Shown piece by piece: positions 24,201 through 34,320 of a stretch of DNA of 43,220 nucleotides. Origin of the DNA: Purshia tridentata (taxonomy: Eukaryota; Streptophyta; Magnoliopsida; Rosales; Rosaceae); assembly GCA_003254885.1 (NCBI GenBank), contig QANT01001992.1:2874-46093 (forward strand), in the 5' to 3' direction. The position numbers and the translations under genes were made by a program. The notes below the pieces were generated by a model. That model had not been told where the DNA came from. It saw only the letters and a list, made by a program, of their open reading frames with translations, and made no database searches. Position 1 is the first letter of the stretch; each line of letters opens with the position of its first letter.

Positions 24201-27200
24201 AAAACTTTGTACCAACGCCATATAAGTGAATTGAAGTGAACAGATTTATGATTGCAAATACTATACTAACCAACTCCATCCAGGCTATATCAGAGTCATA
24301 GTAGTCATTTGAAAGGAAAGCATCACCCTTGCTGTGAAGCAACCTCTTCAAACTTCATAGAGAACGAGAGATTAAGTAATCATTTGCAAGAAGATAGTAA
24401 TCATTTGCAAGAAGATAATATTTGGTATGATGACTGTCAAGTTTTGCTGGTTTACTATTTTCCAAAAAGCATTAGCTGCTAGGATGTGGAACAATATAAA
24501 TTGGGAAATTGCAATTGCAGGGAATCAAACTTAATATCTCCAAAGGTTTAGAATTCTCAGAATGCATTTTCATTGATGCAGGATTGGGTTTAAATACAAA
24601 GGTTCCATTGGTACACAAAATTAGAGACAATTCATGGTTTGAGTTACAACCTAAATAATTTTACAAGACAAATTTCTTTGATAGTTGGCCTGTGATTGAG
24701 GCCTGAGTTTTATGTCCCTTGATATCAGCCATCCCTTGATATTTTGCTGTAATATATGGCACAATATCAGTCACAAAATCAGCCATATATCACAGCCAAA
24801 TACCAAGATATTTGTCTTGTGTAATTTGTTAATATATGTTAGCATGTAAATCATGAAACCTCTGTATTTATAATTTAAACCCATACTTCATCAATGAAAT
24901 GCAGCCAAGAATTCTTAAACTTGGTATCAATAATGAATTAACTTAAAAGAAAAGAAACTCTTCAAAGTCATACCTAGTCGAATTGGTCAAGTCACCAGCT
25001 TTATGCAATAACTCAGCAGCTCGTGTGAGCAAAGCATTATACTCTTGGGAGAAAGGAATACTGTATAGGTCATGAGTGGAACCCACTGAATGACTTGTGC
25101 TGCCAACTGTATTATTATATAAGGAAGAATCCAGACTAAATTCACTGTGTCTTTTAATAACATTGAAAAAGCCTGTTGCATCTTGTTGTTTGTCGTCTGT
25201 CTGACTGCTCTTCCACAATTCAAATTCCTATACAAAAAAAAATTTATAGGTCTTCATAAATGTAAGAAATTCTTTTTCTATAATACAATTAACTTCTGAT
25301 TCTATATACCGTTTTTTCCATGTCTGAAGGATAGAAGTTTGCACCAGGTGGTTTCAGCATAGGAAATGCAGCTCTATATTCAAGTCCCTTCCACCCAGTA
25401 ACTGGCCTTGTCGCTTCAGGAAGCAACTTTATAGCAGAATCTGCAGTTGTCAAGAATGCCTCATTTTCATCAAGGCACGACCTGTTGATAGAAATGAACA
25501 TCAGTTTCTCTTTCTTTTTTTTTCTTTTTTTGCAATGGGAAATGAGAATTTTATAGAAAGGGCCAAAGTAAAGAAAGGGAGAAATTAAACAAGCAAACCA
25601 AATTGAAATTTTCAAAACTAGACAGGAAAAACCACACTAATACAAGCCAAACAAAATGACACAAGCAGGCCACACTCAGTAACAAAACTCCAGACCAGTC
25701 AATATGATCACACCAAATGGAAAATTTCAAAATTTAACTTTACAAAACCCAATTTGTTTACGCATTTACAAAATTGAACTTTACTAAAGAAAATTGCTAC
25801 TGAACCCATTTTAGCACAGTAGAAGGCCCATATAATGAAAATTTTGCAGACATAAAGAAGCTAATTTCACAAAATATTTGATGCATTCTCATCCAAAATG
25901 ACACACACACACTAGGTGAATTATGGCACATATGCATGTAAAAAATGGCATGTGCACTCAGCTGAAAGAGCACCAAGTAAAAGAATACATACCATGGACT
26001 CTTATTAATTAAATAATACATCCATTTCAACTTGTCTAACTCTGATGCATCAGCATGCTTCTTCAACCAATCTCTTAAAACAGGATTACTGTACCAAACC
26101 TAAATGTAAAATTAGAAAAAAAAAAAAAAAAAANNNNNNNNAAAAAAAAAAAAAAAATCAGTATTGGGCACTGCAACATAGATTAAGTATTTAAAAAGAA
26201 AAGTTTAATTGCGATGTATCAGGAAAAACAATATGTGCACAACAAACCCATTGCAAAACATGGAAAACTACTTGCATGGCTCCCTTGGCTCTTTTGGTGC
26301 ATTTGATTTTGATACCAAAATATAAAATTGTCATATAAAATAGCGAAAAATTGTAGTATAAAATACCAAAGTATAGAATGTTTTGCAACTTGGTACCCCA
26401 ATTTCAAAAAGTGTGATTTTGATACCTTAATTTCATACCTCCGTTAGTACATTCGTTAAAAAGACCGTTAATTGGTGATGTGGACGCTGACAAAATGCCA
26501 CTTGGCATGATACTGTGCCATGTAATATAAATAATAATAATAATATACAATAAATTTATTTTAAAAATAAAGAAATTATAAATTAAATTAAAAACCAAAA
26601 TAAAATAAAATTTATATAAAAACCCAACCCGAGCACCCTTCCTCCCTCCCCCCCCCATCCACCGACACCCAGCAACCCCACGCCTCCCTTCCAGACGTCA
26701 GCGATGGCGATGCTGAGATAGGGGGACTGCTGGGTTTTTAAAAAAATTTCTTTATTTTTAAAATAAATTTAATCGATATTATTTTAATATTCATGCCATG
26801 TGGCATTTTTTTCAGCATCCATGTCACCAGTTAACGGCCTTTTTAACGGATGTTCTAACAGAGGTATGAAATTGAGGTATCGAAATCACACTTTTTGAAA
26901 TTGGGTATCAAGTTGCAAAACACGCCATACTTTAGGTACTAAAATGAATTTTGCCCTATAAAATATGTTCCAACCTATGTATATGCAGATGCAAACTACT
27001 AATAATAGTCAAATGTACCATGCAGCAGTATGTATCATCTTTTTCATGCATACTAACAATCTTTTGTATCAAAACAGTTTAGCAGCACAAATCACAGGTC
27101 TATGGGTGTGTTTAATTATTCTATCTGTCAATGCATGTATTTGTGTACGACTCTACATACAACCTGCAGGTAAAAGATTTCATCCATAATTGTTGCAGCC

Positions 27201-27991
27201 TTGATGAGTATAGCCAGAGCCTCCCTGTCTGCATCTGTAAGCCCTGTTAACTGCATCAAGAAAATAAAATATGCAGAACTTCACTTTTAGCACCCAAAAA
27301 ACATTTTGGGGGACGAAGGATAAAAGAAAACGGAAAAAAAAAGAAAAAAAGCAATGCACATAATATTCACATAGAATTCAAATGGTAAGAATACAAATTA
27401 ATAACTGCATATCCACATCCTTAGAGAGGCTACGTAACTTCACGGCCTCTTGTCAAATGAAATTCAGAATTGACTTAAACAAATGATAAAAGAGGACAAA
27501 AAAATAACATTCACAGTCAAAGATATAACATAGATTGCACCATGGCTGAATATTGTCTAAGAATTTAGAAAATAACAAATGCATAAAGTAAACAGACAAT
27601 TTAGCAAAAGAATAATAAACGTAAGAAATGTCAGAAGGACAATAACCTCTGCATTGAGGGAAACGGGAACATAGCGTTGGAGTTGCTTTTGTAGAGATAT
27701 ACTTCGAGCTATAGTGTTCTCCTTGTACCTTTACCAAAATAATATTAACTAACTGGCATAAGCAAGTAGTGATATCCAGAAAACTTGAAGTCGTTAGGGA
27801 TAGATGACACGTCTTTTAGTCTTCATAAAATATATAAGATATATTATTAATGTTTCTCATGCCAGCTAAATCACAGAAGGAAAATTTATTTCCATGGCAG
27901 CGCAAAACATTTCATAACTCTAATGAATGGTGAGGAACAATAAAAAGAAAAAAAAATATTGAATATCTGAAAAAAAAAAAAAAAAAAAAAN

Positions 27992-28034
<43 letters not shown>

Positions 28035-31000
28035 TTATAATGTCTAAAGAACTAAAAGATAGATCTTGTTTCTTTGAAAAGTTTTGAACTTTCGAAAAGG
28101 AAAGTTCTTTGGAGATGCAACTAAATCCAGCCTTACATGTATCAGGAGTACATATGTTCCTTGACCAGCTAAACTCTTACATGAAAGAATCTTCACATAG
28201 GCTAGCCATGGGATGGTTTATTCCATCTCATCAATAAGAAAATTGATACCTAAAATGATTTTTTAATAGCATACCTCCTTGCAATTATGTCAAAAAGTTG
28301 ACCATATTGTCCATTTACATCATAGGGGACGTACTCAGGATCTTCTTTAGCAAGTAAGCTTCTATACTCCTCATAATGAATATATTTAACAGCAGAGACT
28401 TCTGATTCCTGTCATTAAAGAGATAAGAGACATGTCCAGATACTCACAAGAATTTACATGGCTGCATAGACCACATAGCAAACAGTACAGGATGACTATC
28501 ATTCAGCCACACAGTTTCACATGCAAAACCACAATTGCATTTGTTATATAAGCCAGCTATTGTACTAGTTTTCATCCCAAGTCTTTGAACTGTTTAACCG
28601 AGATGATTAATAATACTTGACGATATTTTCTGCCTTAAGACAGATATTCCTAGAAAATTCAAAGTATCATAGAACAGCACAAAGATAACAAATAAATATA
28701 ACACATGAATATAACTTAATACCAGAGCAAAAGCAGAATACCAAACCATTGGAACTTCTATTTGACTTAAATCACCCTCCTCACCTGAAGAATAAATGCC
28801 TCCAGAGGGATTCGATCTAGAGTTGTAACCAAATATACATCTTCAAATTCATTATTGATGAACTTCCCATTATGTAGCACACTGCAATCAAAATGTGAAC
28901 CCAACATCAGTTAATATACAGAAGATCTAGGTATAAACAAAAATCATCGTCACCATATCATCATCATCACCCTTGCCTTTGTCCTAATTGTATGTAATTA
29001 ACAACATGGACTCCCCCGTCTTCCATTCTTTTCCGTTTACAATGTTTCGTATTAGATCTAATTTTCGTATACCCTTTGTGTCACTTCTTCCCATATTAAT
29101 TTTGGTCAGCTTCTTTATCTTTTATCTTTGACTTTATTTCTTACTTTAAATATAGACGCATCTAGTTGCCTTTGTATATCCCCATACCACCTAAGCCTAC
29201 TTTCCTGTTTCTATCCATAATTGATTTCACTCCTAAGTTTTCCCTAATATATTGTTCTTTAATTCTGCATTTTCTAGCAGCACATACCATCGATTTTAAA
29301 ATTCTTAATTCTGCTACATGAATGCATTGCACTTGCTTTTACTTTACTGTCCAACATTCTATCCTTTAATCTAATTTGAAATTCTTTTATCCCGAAACTT
29401 ATCACTAGCTTGTCTCCATTTTGTCCATCCTGTTCTAATTATATTTGGTATCTCATCATCTATTTTCATGTCATTTTGCCTTATGGATCCCAAATATCGG
29501 AATTGATTTGTTGAGTACTCCTTTGCTCCTGTATTGTTATTAAAATTGTTTTGTCTTTATTAAAGTTGCACTCCATATATTATGTTTTAGTTCTACCAAA
29601 ATATCGGAATTGATTTGTTGAGTACTCCTTTGCACCTGTATTGTTATTAAAATTGTTTTGTCTTTATTGAAGTTGCACTCCATATATTATGTTTTAGTTC
29701 TACCCATTCTTAAACCTTTACTGGAATGCATTTGTCCATTACTAACTTTGCACCAAGTGACTCTACGGAAGTATCCATCAAAAATATGTCATCCGCTAAC
29801 ATGCACTAAACATCAAAGACTAAAGGAAATCATACCAAGGATATCTGAGTCAACTAACACAAAAATTAAAATTTAAAGTCCAGACCTAGTAACTATTTAT
29901 AACAATTATTTAAAAAAAAAAAAAGTTTACAATAAAATCAGTGAGACAAAAATATATATCCAACCATAGACCAAAGGAATTAATCTACTAACCACTGTTG
30001 AAGGAAAATGAATATCATTTCAAATGCATCCGATGGAAGTATTATACCTAGCTCTTCCTGAAGCTCCCTCCTGTAAATACACAATTAAACATCACTATGC
30101 TTCAGTGACAAGCATGGTTCAGAAAGTGGCAAGTTTAAACCCCAAAAAAAGAAAAAAGAAAAAAAACCAAAAAACCAAAAAGAAACAAAGGTATGACTGT
30201 CTCATGCAGGGAGCAACTCAGGTATGTAAGGAGAATAAAATACTTTCAATTCGGGAATAGGTATTTTCTATTATAGGTAGTTCTGTATATATAAATTACC
30301 AACAATGTAATAGAATGTATATGAATGGAAAAAATGCAAATTCAATTAGCATCAACTTGTGCATGTAAAAGGGAGAATCTACATACTAATTCCAAAGTAA
30401 GTAATATGCAAAGTAAAAATGATCAATGTCAGCTTCCTTATAGCCATTAACAGCAGCAACAAGAAAAGATACAATATGAAATGGACTGAATCAAAGAGTT
30501 AAAACTGTAAAGCTTGGATTAGAAGAGCAAATAATTGCTGTTGTCAATATTAATGGCATCTCATCTAAAATGATCAAAGCAGAGAGAAAAAATATTAAAT
30601 TCAAGGGAAAAAGCCATAAATCTACTTTATGCTACAAGATCCATCTTCTTCATTAAGGCCTAAATCTCAGAAATTAGGGACTAGGGTTTTCTAAAACAAA
30701 TATAAAAGAGAATATCTGGTATGACCTTCAGCTTCGTAGATTATATTAGCTTTGTACATTTTTTTCTAGTTTTATCAATGAAGTTATAGACAGCCTAGAA
30801 AGTTTAAAAAACTTTATGAGCTCAAAACTTGCTCTCATATGACATCACCACAGTGATGTAGGCTGCTCTCAAGACTTACCATCCAATGACTTTAAAATAA
30901 AAAAAGGTAATGGACAGGAAGTCCATCTGAACAAAACAGACAGACAAAACCAACAAGGCCACACAAAGCCCAAAGAGAAAATACAATACAGTCAGCCACA

Positions 31001-32312
31001 CTCGGCACAAAACAGCAGACCAATTCAGATGATCACACTAAAAGGAACATCCTTAGAGTTGTTTGACAAAGATGACCATAAGGAGGCAAGGAATCTAAGT
31101 TTGTCCCACAACAAAATCCACTCTTCATCCCTAAAAAAATTCTTCTATTCCTTTCCCACTACACTGCAAAAATAGAGGTCAAAACTGCACAAGACTAAAG
31201 GGTAACCGCTCTCTTCTTCCCTAACTCAAAAAATCCGCATATGCTGTTGATATTTTGACCTGAGAATGTGAGAAACCTTTAAAAGGGCCATTTACATCTA
31301 GGTCAGACCAATGGGGGTGCTAAAAACTTCATGTAATTTCCTAACAGGCTTACTATCACATGTTAAAATTTCACTATGGCATTGCTTGTCAATGCTATTC
31401 CACCCATCCTACATTTTGTAGGTTGATTAAGCAAGACAAGGCCTAAGGGACGGCTCAAATGACTTCATAACGAAATGGGTTACAACTTGTAGATGCTTTC
31501 TATAAGGGATACAAAATTCCAGCAAATATAGCATCAAACAAAAGCTCATACAGAGAAATGGATATGATTACAAGCTGTTAGTCAGTCACAAGCATGGATA
31601 CAAAGCTATTTACCGAGCTGTTATAAGCGATGAATCACCGGAGGATATGTGTCCAGCACTTGAGATATCCCACAACCCCGCCCATGAATCCTTGCAGTCA
31701 GCACGTCGTTGGACAAGCAGTTCTTGTGTACTCTCAGCAAAAATCCACACATGAACAGCTCGATGGTAATCCCCATCTTGATGAACTTCTCCCCTACATG
31801 AGTATAATTTTCATTGAAAGAGTATATCATAACATAAAATGACAAAACCCATGACACATTTCAATCAGAATTACTGCTCATCAGCACAAAATTCTTTAAA
31901 AGCAGAAACAGAAACAACACTGCATATAGGCTATAGCCACCAGTCAAATCATATCTACATATAAGCCGAACAGTTGAAAAGTGACAGGCCATGGGTTGGG
32001 ATCAACTAAACTTACTTAACACTAACAGATTGAATTACTTTGCTTTATCAATATGTTTTCCACAACATTTTCTGTTTGTTTCTCGAGAATTATAAGAAAA
32101 GATTGTCGCAATCCATACAAGTTCTTTACTTGCGTGTTTCTTCAATATAATGAGTTTGTTTTGGTTGGGTGAGCAAAAGGAAAGAGACAGACAGACAGAC
32201 AGACAGAGGAGGTGGGTTGTGGTTTGTCTTGCCTGGGCTTGGAAATGCCAGTCTTCTGACCGGTTATGGTGAGGACGTCAAAGTGCTCTTCTGGTGTATG
32301 AGCTTCCGCCAT
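18238..32312 (-). CDS. NUDT3: Bifunctional Nudix hydrolase / dipeptidyl peptidase III (NUDT3 type), copy 1, 785 aa, 21 exons
   Basis: Exons: 32233-32312, 31614-31793, 29993-30070, 28785-28881, 28275-28408, 27647-27728, 27164-27250, 25993-26099, 25310-25481, 24974-25227, 24271-24352, 23467-23532, 23131-23208, 22923-23018, 20869-20975, 20581-20749, 19786-19869, 19495-19589, 19297-19387, 19076-19222, 18238-18309; total 2358 nt. The N-terminal Nudix domain has its box at 74-96 (GHISSGD...RELQEELGI), with Asp80 where the consensus has Glu. Nudix enzymes cleave nucleoside-diphosphate derivatives. The C-terminal two thirds is an M49 peptidase, removing dipeptides from peptide N-termini: zinc motif HECCH (600-604) and second motif EEAKAD (633-638). 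Length fits Arabidopsis NUDT3 (about 772 aa, recalled). Met1 was chosen because relatives begin MAEEHF; an in-frame ATG at 32351 could add 13 residues. Intron 1 has a GC donor. Glu-Cys replaces the usual Glu-Arg in NDECIVKDRG. Confidence 0.95.
18333..18361. repeat. GA microsatellite in NUDT3 copy 1 intron 20
   Basis: A run of about 14 GA units just beyond the acceptor of the last coding exon. The second copy has only a short, broken version (about 38846-38865), so the tract expanded or contracted after duplication. Confidence 0.85.
20038..20345. mobile_element. GC-rich MITE-like insert in NUDT3 copy 1 intron 16
   Basis: A segment clearly richer in G and C than the surrounding intron. Its ends carry GTGCGGACGTTCGC (about 20055) and, on the opposite strand at the other end, CAGGTGCGGACATCGG, which form imperfect inverted ends. 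It recurs at about 40555-40805 in the second copy, about 50 bp shorter, so it predates the duplication. No coding sequence or clear target duplication was seen. Confidence 0.5.
21500..21712. repeat. Two diverged direct repeats in NUDT3 intron 14
   Basis: A block containing GATTATAGCTGCAA, CCAGAAAA, TACAAAATGCCCTTT and CCCTTTTTCAAAACATT-like motifs occurs at about 21505-21595 and again at about 21636-21712. The same pair is present in the second copy (about 42021-42110 and 42149-42225), so it is older than the gene duplication. Confidence 0.65.
22722..22794. repeat. 73-bp near-perfect hairpin in NUDT3 copy 1 intron 14
   Basis: CATAGGAGC at 22722 is mirrored by GCTCCTATG ending at 22794. The arms (about 33 nt each, with TCTT, AAAGGGGG-like and CCCTTTT blocks) pair with a few mismatches around a short CAAGAT loop. 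A TA tract follows. It is probably a tiny MITE or the footprint of one; a small-RNA hairpin is possible. The matching position in copy 2 lies beyond the window. Confidence 0.7.
23820..24013 (+). mobile_element. 3' end of a LINE with poly-A tail (NUDT3 intron 11)
   Basis: The stretch holds a GAGGACAACTTGTCCTCAGC hairpin-like block (about 23939-23958), typical of plant LINE 3' ends, then AATAAAA and a tail of about 14 A residues at 23999-24013. It is 5'-truncated, as LINE copies usually are. The left border and target duplication are not resolved. Confidence 0.45.
24690..24935 (+). mobile_element. Probable LTR fragment with partial primer-binding site (NUDT3 intron 10)
   Basis: The sequence has the layout of a copia-type LTR end: a CTCTGTATTTATAATTTAAA stretch, CATCAATGAAATGCAGCCAA, AAGAATTCTTAAAC, then TTGGTATCA, the start of an initiator-tRNA-Met primer site, at about 24924-24932. 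The internal region and the other LTR are missing, and the left limit is a guess. Confidence 0.4.
25540..25745 (-). mobile_element. LINE 3'-region fragment (NUDT3 intron 8)
   Basis: The block containing GGCCACACTCAGTAACAAAA and CAGACCAGTCAATATGATCA (25667-25710) resembles one in intron 2 (30990-31045) in the same orientation. In intron 2 the block adjoins a decayed LINE C-terminal coding stretch, so this is likely the 3' part of the same family on the minus strand. Confidence 0.4.
26134..26141. other. Assembly gap of 8 N inside a homopolymer
   Basis: Eight undetermined bases split a run of A residues (26115-26157) in NUDT3 intron 7. The true length of this run is unknown. A similar single N sits in a long A run at 27991 in intron 5. 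Neither touches coding sequence. Confidence 0.95.
26343..26956. mobile_element. MULE-type inverted-repeat element, 614 bp, with exact 9-bp target duplication (NUDT3 intron 7)
   Basis: The flanks are TATAAAATA at both 26334-26342 and 26957-26965. The arms are about 190 bp each and pair throughout, for example TTTTGCAACTTGGTACCC near 26382 with its complement near 26905-26922, and TTTCAAAAAGTGTGATTT near 26403 with the complement near 26884-26901. A second, inner inverted pair (about 26547-26576 and 26743-26773) surrounds a C-rich core at 26628-26730, quite unlike the AT-rich flanks. There is no transposase. The core may be captured host sequence. Confidence 0.92.
28950..29800 (-). pseudogene. 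Decayed RTE/LINE reverse transcriptase relic (NUDT3 intron 3)
   Basis: On the minus strand the segment encodes LADDIFLMDTSVES (29741-29796), the catalytic Ala-Asp-Asp region of reverse transcriptase. Then come KGLRMGRTKT-stop-YMECNF, FRYLGSIRQNDMKIDDEI and GWTKWRQASDKFRDKR, in the order seen in plant RTE-type LINE polyproteins. Stops and frameshifts interrupt it, and a 107-bp tandem duplication lies inside. Nothing upstream of the ADD motif is recognisable. It is inert, and sits in the same orientation as the host gene. Confidence 0.85.
29492..29704. repeat. 107-bp tandem duplication within the LINE relic
   Basis: Units 29492-29598 and 29599-29704 match at all but about three positions (for example GCTCCT versus GCACCT, ATTAAAG versus ATTGAAG). 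The near-identity shows that it arose long after the LINE decayed, since the stops are shared by both units. Confidence 0.93.
30930..31170 (-). pseudogene. LINE C-terminal fragment (NUDT3 intron 2)
   Basis: The complement of about 31130-31030 reads DEEWILLWDKLRFLASLWSS followed by LSNNSKDVPFSVII and a stop. Trp-Asp-x-x-Arg-x-x-Ala-Ser-Leu-Trp is typical of the C-terminal tail of plant L1-type LINE proteins. The sequence beyond matches the intron 8 fragment. This is a short, dead piece. Confidence 0.5.
31794..32232 (-). other. NUDT3 intron 1 with a GC-AG splice pair
   Basis: Exon 1 ends CCCAG at 32233 and the intron begins GCAAGA. The acceptor is CATGTAG, with exon 2 starting GGGAGAAG at 31793. 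No GT near the junction keeps the frame, whereas this junction gives the family sequence KPRGEVHQDGDYHRAVHVW. GC-AG introns make up roughly 1% of plant introns and typically have an AG/GCAAG donor, as seen here. Confidence 0.85.
32187..32208. repeat. AGAC tetranucleotide repeat in NUDT3 intron 1
   Basis: About five and a half AGAC units, close behind the GC donor site of intron 1. Confidence 0.85.
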
Positions 32313-32637
32313 AGCTCTAAGTTCCTTCAAAGTCCGATTACACACAGACACAGCTATTTGATTCTAATTTCTTAATTGACGCATGTACTGCTTTATTCTT
32401 TTTCTTTTTGGCCGCTACGTAATGCTTCATCCTTATTCTTATTCTGTTTTTTTTACCAAAGATCCTTATTCTTATTCTTAATACGATTGATTTGTGTATT
32501 TTATACAGAGATGCCAGTCAACAGACTCAGCACTCAGCACCTTCCCCTAATAGAGCATTTAGAAGAGGATATATACTACTTCAAAATAAAACTAAAAACC
32601 TACCAGAAAAATGAATAAAAATGACTAATTAAAAAAT

Positions 32638-32878
32638 TCCTATATATACTAAAACCCCAGAGCCTCAGTTACTGTTCCTAAGCTGTAGCTGGAGAAGTCC
32701 GTTCTGCCCCTGTTTCTATTTTCTTTTGTCACTGAGCTTTGTCATTTGCTTGATTGTTGGGCTCTTTTTGGTCTTTTACTGACTGTTGAGTTTTTGCCCA
32801 TTCATTTTCTCTTTTCTAATCTTTTACACATTTTATTATTTATTGACACCCGCAGCATCGCGCGGGCACAATTTCTAG
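32638..32878 (+). mobile_element. Small non-autonomous Helitron, about 241 bp
   Basis: The 3' end has the diagnostic layout: a GC hairpin (CCCGC 32849-32853 pairing with GCGGG 32862-32866), eight bases, then CTAG at 32875-32878 followed by host T. The probable 5' end TCCTATATATACTAAAAC begins with TC at 32638 and is of the TC-TATATA-CTAAAA type common in plant Helitrons. The host base before it is T, not the expected A. No helicase is encoded. It lies about 330 bp upstream of the NUDT3 start codon. Confidence 0.8.
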
Positions 32879-33234
32879 TGAGTATCTAATTTACCAGCCA
32901 AAAAAAATAAATAATAAGTCTCTTATTTAAAACTCCCTAATTATCAAAAAAAACCTTTTAAACCTTTACTCATATAGAAACTCTCTCAAAACTCTCTAAA
33001 ACCTATAATGACGCAAACTAATGTGTGCATTGACACACTCAAATGCACACTAAGTGTAACTATATTTCAAAATACAGTTACACTGATACTGAAGCTAAAT
33101 CTTAAAAAAAAAGTTACACTGAAACTGAATTTCAAAACTATAATTACATCAAAAAAATAACTACAAAAAGTGACACTATTATTTTATTACAAAAAAAAAC
33201 TTGCAAGCTCATAAAAAAATAAAAAAATAGCTAC

Positions 33235-33345
33235 ACTTACAAAAAAATAATTACACATTCACTTAAAAAACAGATACATCTTACCTAAATAAACAGTTAC
33301 ACATTCACCAAATAAACAGTTACACCTTCACTAAAATCAAAAGTT
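33235..33345. repeat. Degenerate 20-25 bp tandem repeat
   Basis: Four or five imperfect units built on AAACAGTTACACATTCACC, AT-rich. Related GTTACACTGA motifs extend back to about 33050. No function is inferred. Confidence 0.6.
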
Positions 33346-34080
33346 CCTAAGCCCCAAACACCAAACAAACTCTTTGCCTCTTTTTAATCTTCCGCAGCCA
33401 CCAGGCAGTCCAAACCCACTTGGAAATTAGATTATTTTCCTCCACCATATTCTTTAGCCACCAGATCCACCTGTTTCCCTTCCTCCACCGTATTCTCTGT
33501 CCTCCAGATCCTTATTACTCTATATACTTCTTTTTTGTCATATATAACTTTAGATTTTTCAAAAAAAAAAATTCAACATGTTATACTCATAGTACATTAC
33601 ATATTACATAAATTGATTACACTACACGGTGATTATACATAATTATTTTTTATTTGAGTACTGTCCATCTCTCAAGTTTATACTCATCCTCTTTTACTAA
33701 TCATTGCGAGTTATGATTGGTTGGGAATTTAAGTCATGAATTTCATTCCATTTTAACACTTTTTTTTCATTCTAGAAAATTGGATATTGATTTATGAAAG
33801 TTCTAAATGTTGTTTTAACTTTTCAAGAAATGAACTAAATGTAGTTTTTGATTCTCAAAATAGAATTGCGTTTTGAAACGCAGATTGACTTTGAGAAATG
33901 AATCATATTATATCATATGAGATTAGGTTGAAAAGGATACTAAATAAAAAATATATGAAAGTCAATGAGTTAATACCAAGTAAATTTAACATGCATTATA
34001 CAAAATTGAGATAATTATCAAAACACTCATTTTAGACTTTTTAATGTTTATTTAGTTTAGATTTTGAATTGCATTCCCAG

Positions 34081-34320
34081 CCGGTCCATTTGCTTTTTTT
34101 TCCGGCTCATTTATTTTTTCTTCCGGCCCACTTCTTTTTTCTCTGTTTGTCTCCGTCTACTTTCTCATTTCTCTTTCTCTCTCTATCTCTTTCACCGTAA
34201 CTCTATTTGACTCCAAAAGAGGGTCAACAGCACCAAGAACTGAAACAAGATCAAGAGCTGCCTCACCGATAGCAAGGTATGCTCCACTTTTCTCGACATG
34301 TCAATGACATCATCCAGCAA
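34081..34320 (+). other. Pyrimidine-rich, leader-like block of unknown origin
   Basis: It begins with three 21-bp units headed CCGG (34081, 34102, 34123), then a long CT-rich stretch, then denser mixed sequence with a donor-like GCAAGGTATGC near 34275. It resembles the 5' leader and first exon edge of a plant gene, but no coding exon follows. It may be a captured or dead gene start. Confidence 0.35.

Noticed and set aside
27960..28030. Very long A run as a retroposon tail
   Set aside because: The run contains an N, so its length is an assembly product, and no retroposon body with target duplications could be attached to it.
29658..29876. 72-codon plus-strand frame
   Set aside because: It overlaps the antisense of the LINE reverse transcriptase relic and matches no family.
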